Shown here: positions 26,488 to 40,379 of the stretch, in pieces | Layout of the letters: the number at the start of each line of letters is the position of its first letter | Position numbering within the stretch: the stretch's first letter is position 1 | Source: Gymnorhina tibicen | Taxonomy: Eukaryota; Chordata; Aves; Passeriformes; Artamidae | Reading direction: 5' to 3' | NCBI GenBank assembly: GCA_013399875.1 | Contig: VXAZ01001050.1 | Coordinates: 404,301 to 468,300, forward strand | Length of the DNA stretch: 64,000 nt | Program-made: the position numbers and the translations under genes | Notes under the pieces: generated by a model | Told to the model about the DNA's origin: nothing | The model's database searches: none | What the model saw: only the letters and a program-made list of their open reading frames with translations

Positions 26488-27138
26488 ATGAGGCAACACA
26501 GAATTCTGAATGGATATTGCTAAAAATAAATAATATTTAGGAATTACTAGAAAGCATATGTTGCACTTGTGGCTTATGCACTGGAGAGGTCTCAACCAAA
26601 TCTCTCTGTTGTGTTGAGTGATTTCATACAAGCAAACACTACCTACCAGATTCTTAAACAGTGTGTTAATCAGTGTAACTATGCCTTGGCTGAAGACCTG
26701 GCCTGAAGGTTGTTATCATCTCCAATTGGTTCTTTCTGTGTTTCCAGAAGCTGCTGCTTGTTGAATGCTTGTCCTCACTGACAGTAAGCAGAAATTACTC
26801 AGAAGAGAGACTTGAAGTCTCAGCAGCTGCTACTCTGAGGGGATCAAAAGATATTCTGTATGTTCTGTGGAAGGAGACAAAAAAGTGATAGGGAAGCTGC
26901 TTGGTTCTGAGCTTTCTTTTAACCTTAAAACACCCTCCTACACGTTAAGCATTGGCCCATTTGGAAAGAATTATGCTAATCATACATAGCTGGGTTACTG
27001 TTAATGATCATGTAGGAAACATTGAGACAGAATTATATTGTGAACAGTTTGAACTGTGACTGCCATCTACCTCTGCTCTCTACCCAGACTGTGAATGAAA
27101 GACAGTGTTTACTGTCAAAAACTGCTTTTTATAACAGG

Positions 27139-27178
27139 TATGTCATGTAAAAACACGTTATGTCAGGTAAAAACACGA
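27139..27178. repeat. 20-bp imperfect tandem duplication
   Basis: Two head-to-tail copies of a unit with the words TATGTCA and GTAAAAACACG lie at 27139-27158 and 27159-27178. They differ at one internal base and at the last base. The event is older than the perfect duplication at 19283. Confidence 0.85.
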
Positions 27179-29898
27179 AGGAATTTCTTTACATTTTTAC
27201 TTCCTTAACTCTTTGTAAGTCAAAATGTCACTGATCTCAACCCACACAAGGAATTTTTTCACACAGACCTCAAATTTCTCTTGTTAATGAGGGTGTTGCT
27301 CTTTGAATATTATGTTAAAGGCTTGGTCCTGGAGTGTTCTGACTGCTCCTTCAAGGAAGAGACTGTAGCTGGGACTATCAGTACTCAGTACTCATCCAGA
27401 AAACTCTCAGAGAGGTTCTCAAATAATAAACGGAGTTTACTCAGTTCAGTAGAGACTTTGGCAGTGGATTCAGGTAGACTAAGGTTTTTATCTATTGGGT
27501 CTCTGGGGTCCCAGCTATGTCAGAACTTAACTCATAAGTCAATTTACTCATATGGGCAACTATACAAGCCATCTGGCACAAGTTTATGTTTTATACTTCA
27601 GAGTATTTAAGGCTGTAGGAACCCAGTAAATCTTCTGTATTAATTTCTGGCATGTCACAAGTTGTTATCTTTCACTCACATACTTCTCTTTGGGGCCATT
27701 TGACTTGAGCTAAACCAAGAATTTCAGTCCTCAGGTACCTGGGGTCATAAATGCCACAGATTGGCACAAGCCAGGTGTCAACCAGCAAACAGGTTGATGA
27801 AAAATAGTTGAGGAATGTACAAGGTAATTTTTTTTACTATGCTTAATAAAAACCCTGAAGTGCTCCTTTCATCTGGATGTGGACAAAAATTTATCCCTAT
27901 TCCCAAATTTTCCAATTTCTGAAGGTAAGAACAGTTCTTGAAGAACGCTGAATAACCGTATTTGTGTTTTATGCAGAATTGCGCTGCTGGCACTGAAGAA
28001 CATACTTTTATCTTCATAGATCATGAGCCTGGGATTTCCATGCATCACATAGGTTCTAAAGCCTGAGAAAACTACTGTGGTGGCCAAACTGATACCTATG
28101 TTATAGCAAGTTCAGAGGTTTTTTCAAAAAGAAAGACATGGTTTTGGCCCTAGGTCATGGTCAATCTACTGTTTTGCTAGATAGTAATTCCTGTCTTTAC
28201 TGTCTTACTGAACACATGAGCTACTATTTTCCTGTAACTTATATTCTTTAAATAGTTAAAATTTTAAAAAAATTTGAAAAATATGGAGAAATCAGATATA
28301 AACAATGTTGATTTCTTCAGCCTGGCTTATAACCTTTTTGTGCTTGGTCTGAATTAATCCTTAATATTCTCATATTATATCTTCTTTTCCACAGAGCTCT
28401 ACACACAGTTTAAAAGGCTCAGAATTAAATGGGATTCCTGAAAAATGTCATTTATCTCTGTCTATAAGTAGTATTTTATTTTAAATAAAAAATTTTGAGA
28501 GTTTATAAGAGAGAAGGAAATGGAACTGATTAAAAAGTTAGCACTGCCATTTCTGAGTTTCACATTAGCATTTTTTTTTCTCTTTTTGAGGAATGATATT
28601 TAATGGGACATCAGAATCCAATGACTGAATTGTAGGCATTAATTTACTTAGGACATGCAATTCACTGGAATCATTAGAGCTGAGTTGAAAAACTTACTCA
28701 GGGAGTGCTTTATGACATGAAACCCTATCTGTGCTTCTAGAAGCTAGTATTGTAATTTTCATTCTAAAAATGACAAATAAATAAAAATAATTCAGAACTT
28801 TCCATTTCTTATTGGTTTTCCAAATCCAGTCTGCTCAGGTTCCCCAACAGACATCTGAATGACAGATTCGGATGCTTCCCGTCAGGGGTGCCCACTTCCA
28901 TCTGTATCAAAAAACCTTCTTTCCTCCTTTAGGTTTTGCTTCTTCTCGAGAAAAATTAGTCCTACCTTCGTTATAAACTTTGAGTTATATATTAATAGGA
29001 TGATTAGGACATAAACATGCAAGTTTGTGTTTAGAAGAGATTCTAAGTTCCATAGACAACATTTGCATCTGAGTACAACTATTATGCTGAACATATGTAC
29101 GGTGTTGACATGCATGGGGCACACTTTAGTCTCTTGTGGTAAATTTCGAATATGATGTACCTTTGATCACCTCCTGTGTTTTAGAGCCCTATCCTGTCTT
29201 CCTTTTATTATTTTTGTGATGGATGATTGCAGTTGCTCAGTGGAGTGGAACGTTAGAAGTCTCAACAAAGAAAAGTGGAGTTGCCTAGTGTCTAAGGCTT
29301 GAACATTAAATTTCAGGTAAAAGGTGCGATACATTGTGGCTGACTGAAATAAGAAAAGCTTGATTACAACTTGAAAGCTTCTTCTACAGAGGAATGAGGT
29401 ATTTTTTCACTGTATGTTTATTCTAAAAGTTTTCTACCTTTGACATTCAACATTCTTATTAAAAGGAAGAAATATTTTTATATTCTTTAAAATTTTTCCT
29501 CTCCTTTCAAAAGCTGGAAAACTGTACTCATTATACTGAATTAGACGGCTTTTTCTGCAGTGGGAAATAGAAATAAAACAACAACAGGAAAAAAATAAGC
29601 CTCTGAAAATGTCAGGAAGGTTTTATTGATAACCACTTGAGATAAGCTGCATTTTAAATATGTTCCTGAAAAGTTGGAAAGACCTCAACAGAATCATATA
29701 CAAGTACAATTGAAAATGTGAATAAACCACATTACAGTGAGACAAACTACCTACTTTACTTATCACAAATAAGTATGTGAGGTAATTCACAATGTTCGAT
29801 GTGTCTATGGGGAGAACAGGTTCCCTTTCACATTTATTCTTTATGTTTACCAGTTTTACTGTAAAGGAAAATAAAATCATGTAGTGGGAAACTGATAA

Positions 29899-29980
29899 AA
29901 GTGTTTGTCTTTGGTTGTTTTTGTTTGCTTGGTTTTGTTAGTTTGTTTGTGGATTGGTTTTAGGTTTGGGGTTTTTTTTT
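29899..29980. repeat. G/T-rich low-complexity tract
   Basis: The tract consists of GTTT and GGTTT words and ends in a T run. It is similar in character to the tract at 5485-5540. No coding potential and no retroposon body are evident next to it. Confidence 0.7.
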
Positions 29981-30277
29981 AATGTAAAAGATATAGATTT
30001 TCGCATCATGAATTTAAAACCTTATCCAGGATGTATGGAATTCTCCATTTCCACCTTAAATAAAGGATTGATAACTTTTGTTTGACACATGTGAAATCTA
30101 CAGCCTGACTTAAGTGGAAGGTCATCCTAAGTGACCATAAATCTTTCCTTTTCTGAAAATGCTTATACTTATGAATCCATGAGTGATGTAGATTCATCAG
30201 CAATTTGCTAATCCCAAAGACATGATAAAAAAATATTTTTACCGCATCATCTCATTACACATAAGCATTTACCTCTG

Positions 30278-30304
30278 TATATATATAAATATATATATAT
30301 ATAG
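30278..30304. repeat. (TA)n microsatellite
   Basis: An alternating TA run with one interruption (AAA) is followed by a short CA run. The tract is DNA-unwinding prone and probably length-polymorphic. Confidence 0.9.
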
Positions 30305-33300
30305 ACACACACAGTATATAGGTCACTTTATGCAAATGTAAAAATATGATACATTGTTATTATGTCAAAGCTCAGTTCTGAAAAATCTCTCCTGGATCTT
30401 AATATGACAATCCAAATAAGAAATCTCTCATGTCCAAATGGTCATCAAGAATGCATCCTAAGCCAGTCTGAGATCAATTGGAAGTTTTTCCATTAACTTT
30501 AACAGAGACTACATAAAACCTTAATTTAACTTTAAATTTGACATATACTTATCCAAGTCATCTGTTAAAATATGAAAATGTTCTCCTGTCATAAGTGATT
30601 AATAATAAGAATGTTCCAAATTTATTTAAATCTTTTGCAGTCTGTCTTTAAATACATATAGATATATTTGTTTCTTGTAATAGAATCTGAGATTCTATAA
30701 ATTTACCATAAATTATTTGCGATTTTTGTTGTTTTTCAAATGAAAAATAGTGTCAGAAAATATTCTCCTGGTTTATGCTGTACAACTAAAACAGCAACAT
30801 TCCACATGGAGTCTCAACTCTGTACTAAAATCTTATTTGTGGTTACTTTCATTAAGAAGGGGAACAGGTGTGTTGGTGGTCCAATTAATATTAAGCAAGG
30901 GAATTTTTGTTAGCCTAAACCTGGAGCAACTGTAGTAAAAGTTACTAAATCTATGTATCATTAAAGCAATTGTATGGAAGGGTCTTGGTTTTGTTTTTAA
31001 ATCCTAATTTGCAGCATTAGATAACTATCTTTTTATTGGTAGATACAGACCAATATGAAACTGTGATTAAATGTCTGCCCTCTTCATAGAATATGGGCAT
31101 CTCATTTAAAGTGATAAGTGAGCTGAATAATGTCTGTGTCTTCATGCCATTGGCTATTTCGCTCATGCAGTGCTTAATATTTTAATTTCTAAATAAAGAC
31201 CATAGCAAAATAGACATTTTCAAATACGAAAAACAAAACAAATCAAAACAAAAACCCCAGTGTAACTTTAGGTATAAATGTTTTGCACATTTTAAACCCA
31301 AAGTTTAAAATCAAAATTATTGGATTTTAATATCACGATTGAAAGCATCTTCTTCCTGGCAACACCTGTGCAGAGCAGAACAGAATCTACCTTCAACAAA
31401 GAGGCTGTGAAAGGTTTCTTCTATAAGTAGCTCAGGTTATATTTATTAGTTTGTTTTACTTCTTGGATGGAGATCAGCATCCTGGTAAATCAAACTGTCT
31501 ATTTTAGATCACACAACAGCTGGGACAATGTAGAAGTGGAATTCATGGGGAGTTGTCATCCATTTCTATCGCCTTCCTACCTCTTTCTCAGACAGTCCTT
31601 ATGTCATTATTATGTCCCTGGAAAACTTTTTCATAAATGCCATTATTAGATTTGGGCAAAATGTCTTTCCCATTTTGGAAAAAATACTCAAGATATTTTT
31701 TTTTTGGTAATCTTAAATGAGTCCAAATGTCCAAATCTTAAAGAAAATAGATGTTCGACAACTATCCATACAAAATAATGCCACTTGTTTTTTCAACATG
31801 TTTAAAATTATTTTTACATAATTAATAATTTTACTTTTCAAAATCAGCTTTATTAATTTGCCTATTGGAAAGCATATTCAAGCAGAAAAAAAAATTATCT
31901 TTTATAGTCAAAAAATCAAGCCAAATAAATCTGTCAAAACTAGTCTTGTAAACAATATTGCTTTCAGAAGACGCGCATTTTCTGCCAGCAAACACTAGGT
32001 CTTGTGCAAAGGTTTTGATTACTTTCATTAAAATTTTTATTTTAGTGACAAATGATGTTGACAAGTACTTTCATTAATCTGTGTGACTAATAAGCAGTAG
32101 AATTGAACCTAATATTTTCTAAATTAAGAGTTCAGATGATTAAGCGTCAGTTGTGTGTATTTGGTAGCAGACCTCAGATAGAGGCAAGATGGTATAAGGG
32201 TTTAAAAAAAGTTCATTAATTCTTGTTTATTAGGACCAAATGCCAGTAGCAAGGGTTCCATTACCATACAAAAACCTTAAGTAGTTACTTTCCAGAATTT
32301 AATGATGGAACTGAATTAAATCAGAAGCAGACTAAGTACTTTCAATGTTTGGCATATATTACTTTTGGTTTTAAGGAAAAAAAAGTCCAAAGACCCAGAA
32401 CTGTGCTGCCAGTAACCAGTACTAGCTAAATTTTCTGTTGCTACTTGAAAAGCTTTTAAGACCTAAACCGAGGTTTGTCTTCACAGATGGGAGAGAAATG
32501 GCACAATACTAGAAACCGATATTTTAAGAAAAGTCCTAAATATAAGTACGTTGAGGATTTGCTAGATATTATAATTTTTTCTATATGATTTGAATTTCAG
32601 AGTGTTTTCCATATGTTCAGAATAGAATAAATCCCATGAGAAGCCAAGCATTCTGCTCTTGTAGTAGGTGCAGCATAGTTCATGTCTAAGAGGATCCCGA
32701 TTTCCAGGCAGATGTCAAGTCTGAAGTTCAGTTTGAAACTAACATACATGGATTTGGATGCCTTTAAATAGGTGCCAGAAGTGGAGGATGTGTTAGAATC
32801 TTACCATGTTCAAACAGTGAAGCCTAGAGAACGCTTGACCTCTATGTTACTGCAGAAAGGCATGCAGCTCTCCTAGATTTATGTTGTATCTACCAGTCTT
32901 TTGTAAATGTCTTAAACACCCTGTGCCATTTTAATACCAGAGAAAACCCATAAATGGTCATCTGTGTCCATAACATACGCACAACCACAAAAATTGGGGT
33001 ATCTAAAGATGAAGCAGATTTTTACCCTGAATATGACACCAGTTCTCCATGTACATCTAGCTCAAATGGGTATAGGAGAGGTTCTGGGCAAGTATCATTG
33101 CCAGAGTCCTCTAAGAGGTACCTAAAAAGCTAAGAATGTGGCAGAATAAATGCTTCTGTCTACTTAAATCTAGAACACATCATTCTTTCCATGGGATGTG
33201 TTCCCTGTCAATCACAGAGCTTAAACAAATTTAGTTAGCTGAAATGGTGGTGACTTAGGCCTAGTCTTGGAATATCCAGCGATGCAATAGTAGCTGGAGA

Positions 33301-33606
33301 CTGGGTAGTAAAAGCATTGTTAGAGACTTAATTGTTGCCAGGCATCTCTCCTTAAAGAAGAGGGGTCCTGAAATCGAAGGTGACTGAAAGAAAAAAGTCC
33401 TAATTTCTTTCAGCTTAATAATCCCAATTTGTGAGTGGCATGTACTGACAAGAAATGGCAATAAGGCAGAGATAAGGGACATTTTGCTATTTCACTCACT
33501 AATAGGGAAATATTGACAAAGGAAAAAGTGGAAGTTACTAAATTAGTATATACATAAACAAAGAGATAATTAATCATACGTTCTCTTAAATCAGTCCTCT
33601 CCATTT

Positions 33607-33632
33607 CCCTTGCCCATGCCCTTGCCCTTGCC
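33607..33632. repeat. Short (CCCTTG)n hexamer run
   Basis: About four copies of a hexamer related to CCCTTG, one of them with an A substitution, form a small minisatellite. It resembles no telomeric repeat (TTAGGG/CCCTAA). Confidence 0.75.
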
Positions 33633-36600
33633 CCTCCTCTTTCAAGTAAAAATGTCCTCCAAAAAAAAGTATTGTTCTGCCATGTTTCTGGAAAGCCAGA
33701 ACAGAGAACTCCTAAGAATTTCACCATGACTCTGGTGGCTGCTGAAAATGGTTAGTAGTTTTCCTTGGGAAAACACATGAAAGGGAATGGTGGGAAGAAG
33801 GGAACAGAGTTAAAATAAGAGAGAGTAATAAGAGGAGAGATACGGTTCTCAGTTTCCTCATTGTTGCAATATCTGTCCCCTCAGATGACTGACTAACTTC
33901 AGGTAAGGAAAATGCAAAACCAAAAGCAAAGCCAACAAGACAAGGAAACTCAAAACAGCTTGCAGAAAACCAAGAGGGACTGTTAACTATCCTTTTTGGT
34001 ATGCTCCATTGCTTGTTCATTGATGCAGATGGGATAGAGTGAATATGGCTGCGAATTTAGCATAAAAAGTGAGATTTCAGTTTAATAACACTCAGTTCTA
34101 GAGAACAGAATAGCTGGTTATAGATTTTAACCACTCAAGATTTACTATCTTCCATTTGAAAACCACGAGAGGACTTAGGTATTCCTCATTGTTTCAGTAG
34201 ATTTGGTCCAGATCTTTTAGCACTGAAATATTAATATTAAATCTGCAGATTGGTGTTTAATTTGATTTCATAGATCAGTTAGGCAACCAAGGGAGCAGAT
34301 AATTGGATAGCTGCAGTCTGCTCTTTGCTGCAGAGGGTCTTTTACAAATCTGACAGTCCACTTATTTTTTGGATTTAGTGGTTGAATAATTCACTGTACA
34401 GAATAATTTTCAAATGTTGTAATAATTTCCTAGAGCCCTTTAAGTAGAGGAAGCTGGTAACAAAGAAGCCATCATCTAATTTCATTTCTAATGTAATTGT
34501 GGGTGTTGATGACCATATAAAACCCCTCAGTGACACTGATCAGACCATCTCACATGTCATTTCTCTAACACGTACTGTTATGACTGGCTTGAATACTTTG
34601 GTTCTTCAGTTGAATCCTGGAATCTGGGCTATCAAAGAACGACCATGAGATCTCTGTCTTTGGGATTCACTCCCTCTTGTGGCAGTAAGTCACAACAATT
34701 GATGTGGTTTACACACTTTACATCTTTGTTTTTTAAACTGTTGCTGCTACTGTTATTACCTGAGACAATGGTTATACAAGCATTTAGTCTGACTGTTGTA
34801 AAGACAAATGAAACACTATTTCAATTCCATTGTGTATCAGTGTATGTTCACATAGAGTGTACACATATTGTTAGTATATATACAGCAATAGTCACATCAC
34901 AAATATTTTAGCACACTGACTCAGTCTGAAGTGGGCCAAAAACAACACCCAACAAATCTTTCTTAAAATATTTCCTGACTACATTTAAGAAACCCAAGTT
35001 ACTTTCAAAGGATTTCTTACTGCTCCTAAACTGTCTTATCATTTCAGAGACAGTCTGCTGCAGATTCTCCGTAGGAAGATATAAGACTTTGTAATACTGG
35101 ATGCATTTTGCAAAGGTACTGCATGCACTGCTGAATAATGAAGTACTTAATATTCTGCAGAATGTCAAGCTTTTCAATTTATGACACCCAGGTTACTTCA
35201 GCATAGTGGATAAAGTTTTATTTTTAAGTAACTTTAAATTAAAAATAAATTGGACACTAGATCATGCTTTAAAATCACAGTCTATTAAAAAAAGTTTCAG
35301 ATGTAACTGTAAGGTTATCTGGAACATCCACTGGAATGGGCAGGAGAGTGACCATATGCTAATGCAGAAGAAGTGGGTATGTGGGGTCATAAGGGTAGAA
35401 GCAATTACAGTTTTGTAAGCATAAAACTGAGGGACTCACAAGATTATCTGCCTAGTGGTTAGTGTGCCAGGTAGAACCCAACTCATAAAAAAATGTGACA
35501 AAAACAAGATTATTCTGAGAACTTAATAATTTTGTAGTGAGAGCAGACTAGAAACTGGGTGCAGAGGTTGAAGGAGACAAAAGAACCTCACCTGTCCTCT
35601 CTGCCTACACTGTCTTTTACACAGTTCCTTTCCATATGGAAATAAAACACAACTGTGATCATATTATGTACCATGCAGCAGGAATGGTAAGATCAGAGAA
35701 GTAGATTGTTCACACACAAAAGAATTTGCAGTGTGAACTATACATACAAAATGTAGGACACAAACAAAAAAAGGATGAACTGTAACAATTTTGAAAAAGG
35801 TCCTTAAGTCTTCTGTGTTCTGAGCATACAGAAAGTGAAAAAAAAGGTTATTTCTTTTTCTTCTTCAAGAGTGTTTTATCTTCTACGAAGAAAAAATCTC
35901 GGTAAAAAGAGGGCCTTCCTGACAGCATAAAATGTGTCACATGTGCCAGGTTTCAGGGAACCTGTAAAATGTTACTCATTGATTTTTCTCTTTTTTGAGT
36001 TTAAACTTTGCAGAGAGACTAACAGTTGAAAGTGCTAAACTACTAAAAATTAAACATAAGCATAATTACTTCTGTTAATGGTTTCAAAGGAAAAAAAAGC
36101 TTGGTGCGCTCCTATTAATTTGGCAATTAGCCTCTTGTCTTCATATTCTTTCCCAAATTTATGAAAAAGTGGCTGAAACTAGGGGGTTATACTGGCCTCC
36201 TTTAAAATATTATGTTAAATCTCCATTGACAATGTTTTAGGTGTAAAAACTAGAGATTGTGGGAACTGCTCTTTAAAAAAAAAGCAGCAGTACCTCTAAA
36301 ATCCAGTAACGTCTCCAAATAAAAGAAACAAAAACCAAAGTAATAGAGCAACCAAAAGGTGGCAAACGGATTTGTTGTCCAGAGACAACCTGAGAACAAA
36401 ACGGTGCCATTTAAACAAATGTACTGCAAGCTAGGTCCATAAGAACAACTGAATGTTAAGTGAGACCCCTAAGAACTCTAAAGAGATTCCTAAGTGAATT
36501 TACAGGGAATACTGAATGAATTGATAATGATAAATTCACCAAATTCTCCTAGTAAATGGCTTCCAGATGTTCACTGTTGCTGGGAATCCAAAGACACATG

Positions 36601-39600
36601 GACACATATGAGAAGATATGAGTATTCTTTCAGACCATTTTAAAAAAGCTACTTATCTGTTATCTGTTCTTTTTTTTTTCTTTTTAAATATTTTTGTTGA
36701 TTTAAGGATCACTATAAAAGGCTATTTATGAGACTCAATACTCAAGTATGTTTTCATTAAGTTTTTGATATTACTAAATCTACTTTTTTTAAAAAATCCC
36801 ACCCTGTACTGGTCTGCATTGCAGACACCCAAAGTAATTTAAAAATCTGGAAAAGAGATATTACTGACTTGTGTGCAATACAAATTTCATATATGTGAGA
36901 ACTGAGAAGGATCTCAGACCTGCTGGGTTTTGTTTGTACCCAATGTCCTTGTGAAAACTTGTTGTATTCATTACTGTGAAGTACTTCCTTCTTCAAGTGA
37001 TAGATTTATATTTAGTAATTGATTAAGTCTGAGATTGCTTTTATGCAAATTTAGCCATCAAAAATGAAATGTCTTTTCTTAGTTTTCTGTGTGGACAGTG
37101 AAGAGACACGTTCTTGCAAAGGGTGTTTCTGCCCATCCCAGAACAGACAGCAAAGGCAGTGATGATGAGTTGCTTTTTGGGAGATTGCAATTTGCCTTCA
37201 GAGGGTCTTAGCTTTAGGCCCTGCACAAGGACCCTAGATGATTACCTTAGGTTTGACACATAACTCCAGTCATTGACTTTATATGAAAGGATCATACCCT
37301 TAAATTATTACAAACATTACAGTATGAAGGGCCACTCATCCATCTGCTTGATTCAATAACGGGTCTTTGACAGGAGCTTACAAGAGGTACTTGACAGAAG
37401 ACACAAAAATCAAGCCATGGACAGCTAAGAAACCAGTTTTCCGTATGGTACTTTTCAAGTTGATTAATCAGATCTTGGTTTATGTTTTCAAGCAACTAGA
37501 TGAATATTAATTCCTACTTTTAGATGTTAAACGTATTAATTATCCTTGAAGATAAAGAACATAGAACCCCAAGAAAAGAATTTCAGCACTTCGTTTAAGT
37601 GTAGTTAAAGAATTATGCCACCTATTTATAAAACAGGGAACTTCTGCTGCTCCGAGATCTACCATAGCATAACTCCTGGTGACAAATGAACTCTGTCAGG
37701 GCAGGTAGTTCAATGTTGCCTTCTGCCTTGGAAATACAATGTGACCACACTGCCCCTCAGGCAAATATTATTCTCTCAGAATACTCTGCTCCAAGTTATA
37801 ATTTGCACATTCCCACCAGTCATGCAATGAAAAGTTAAAGGGTACCTTGTAAAGGAAATCAAGCATATTGGGTTATGTTTTGTGAAACACCGTCCAGTAT
37901 TAACCACTGGAAAATAAGATGTATATGATATGAAGAGAAATCCCATGTGCATTTGAATGCTTCTTATGCATAAAGGCTTTTCTATAATAAATTAGAATGA
38001 CATAAAAGGAGGGCATAATGTGCAAAGAAAGTGCCACTTAAATTATCCTCTAAACAGGTACTGGGGTTGTAGTAAAACTATCATATAATTGCAATAGTTT
38101 CATAACAATTATAATGTATATAACCTTGGTCAATGTTAAATACTGATGAAAGGCAGTAACCTCTGTACCAATACATTATGCTCCATTGAAATAAAAAAGC
38201 ATATTAAATACTTGACTTGTTTATCATTATTATTTGGCCTATTATTAATTTAAAATGACATTCATAATTAATACTGTTAGACTTCACGCCTTGAAATAAT
38301 GCATGACACTCCTCAGATAAACAATCTGCCTATACTGTATTTACAGAAATAAACAAATCATAAGCTCCTTTACAGAATAAATGAAGGGCTAGTCTATGTT
38401 TGGCTTTCAAGAAGTCCTTTGCATTACATTTTAGAGATCTATTTAAGAAATAGATGGTCACAAAAGTCTTCAAACTTTGAATTTTCAGAAGTTCACAAAC
38501 TGAGTACTGAACAATTTTTTATTCTTTTCTGTTGCATTCTTTCCTTTCAGGATGAAAAGCATCAGGCTAGATTCTTCTGGAGGAATCTTGCACAGAAGTT
38601 TCGGATTTGTGGGGTTAAGACACTGCAAAGCTCACAACATTTGGACTTCTGTTGACTTTCTTTAAACATAAAGAAAACACGATGTGTAATAGTAATCTGA
38701 CTTCCACTGGACTGCCTAAATATGGTATACAGTCCTTATTTCAGGAACCAATGTAGATTTTTTTTTCCTCCTTCCTCAGTGTTGTTAAAATGTGCTTTTA
38801 TCCTCTATTTTTGAGTCAATATTATCACTACAGTGATCCAAAGAACCTATTTCTAGACTTTACCAGTTTTATATTGCGTTGCAGGAAAGGTTTGTTAGCT
38901 TTGAGTGCAATGAGTGGAAAATGCCAGGTTTATTTTCATAGAGACAGATGGTGACTGTAAACAGTGCCATCCATCCTACCTTTCTGTGTATGACTTTATG
39001 CAGAGTGTGACTTGAACTCATCCTTGGGCATCGGGATACCTCACTGGCAACACTAAAGAAGAAGAAAAGAAAACCAGCAATGAATTTCAAGTAGCGGCCC
39101 TGAAAGAAATCCAAATATTGTAATATGTTTTCCACCCTGCTCCTGTTAAATTGTTGTGACTCTGCATTGTCTCCAGTGACATACAATGTTTAGAGCTGAG
39201 ACTCAAAACACTCCTTCAATGGCTAAAATCCAACTTGAATTGATAGTTTAATTCCAGGGACTTTAATACTATTTTACCTCTTGTTAGCCAGAGGAAATGA
39301 AATGCATTGACCTTATGCCTAAATCATATGACTTAATATGTGGAGTAAATATCCTTGAAATAATAATTAAAATGGGGATTTCACACCATTGACTTAAAAA
39401 AAATTTGATGACTAAAAAAAAAGTTACATGTTATTTTTTAAGAAAAATTTTTATATAGGTTTATATGTGTGTAAAGTTAGACCAAGAGACTTTATCTACA
39501 TTGATAAACTTAAAAGGTGTTGTCTTGGAAAAAAAGTCCTGCTATGAAAAAAAAAATCCCCCTAAAAATGTATAGTTATTCTGAAATTGAGCCAAGCACA

Positions 39601-40362
39601 GTTTTTAAATTAGAGAAGTAGCATTTTGTTAATTGGCATGCTCACATTAAGTATTTAAGATTATAATTAATTACTTTCTATACTCTTAATTGAAACATTA
39701 CAACATACTTGGTTACTATTTAATTAGAAAACACATTAATTATATATTAAGGACTTCAATTGTTTATATAGTCAAGCCTCTCCTTTGAAGGGAATTCAGC
39801 AGTAAACAAGCCAAGGCTCAGCAGAGCATTCTGGCATGAAGATGCAGCAACATCAGTTTTGTTTTGTCTTATTTTGATTTGCATGGGCTAAGCAGTGATC
39901 AGTGAACAACTTCATGGGAATTCAGCCTGCAGTTCTCGGATGAGCCCCGAGAACAGGCGTCTCTCACTGCACTTGGAATGTGCTACGTGTACTTGACCAG
40001 ATGCAGACAATGTGCAATCACACGGAAAGATGCTGTACTAGCAATTACCATAGAAAATCCTCGATGCATAATAAAGGGAAGGAACCAACTGTAAAGGAAA
40101 AAAATTTCCTGCCATTAATTTTGTCTGGTTTAGTCTATTCCAGTTCTCTCAATATTTATTGAAAACAAAAAAAAAGAATAGTAGTAGCTTTTTACAGGTA
40201 TATTTAAAATATTTTGCCCTTCTTGGAGGCAGTAAGTTTTGTCAATTTATTATCCAGGTATATACTAGATTCTTGTACAAAAGGGGAAATAAGTTTAAAT
40301 ATCCTGGAAATGAAAATACACAAGGAAATCTCTACTTTAGAAATACACTGAATTAAAAAAAA

Positions 40363-40379
40363 ACCAACCAACCAACCAA
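40363..40379. repeat. A-run followed by (CCAA)4
   Basis: A run of A passes directly into four CCAA units. A-rich tails followed by tetranucleotide repeats sometimes mark retroposon ends, but no body is visible upstream. Confidence 0.75.

Noticed and set aside
33721..34020. 99-codon minus-strand frame with a hydrophobic Leu-rich segment
   Set aside because: The Leu run resembles a signal peptide but comes from a GAGAGTAATAAGAGG-type purine tract; no family match or gene structure.
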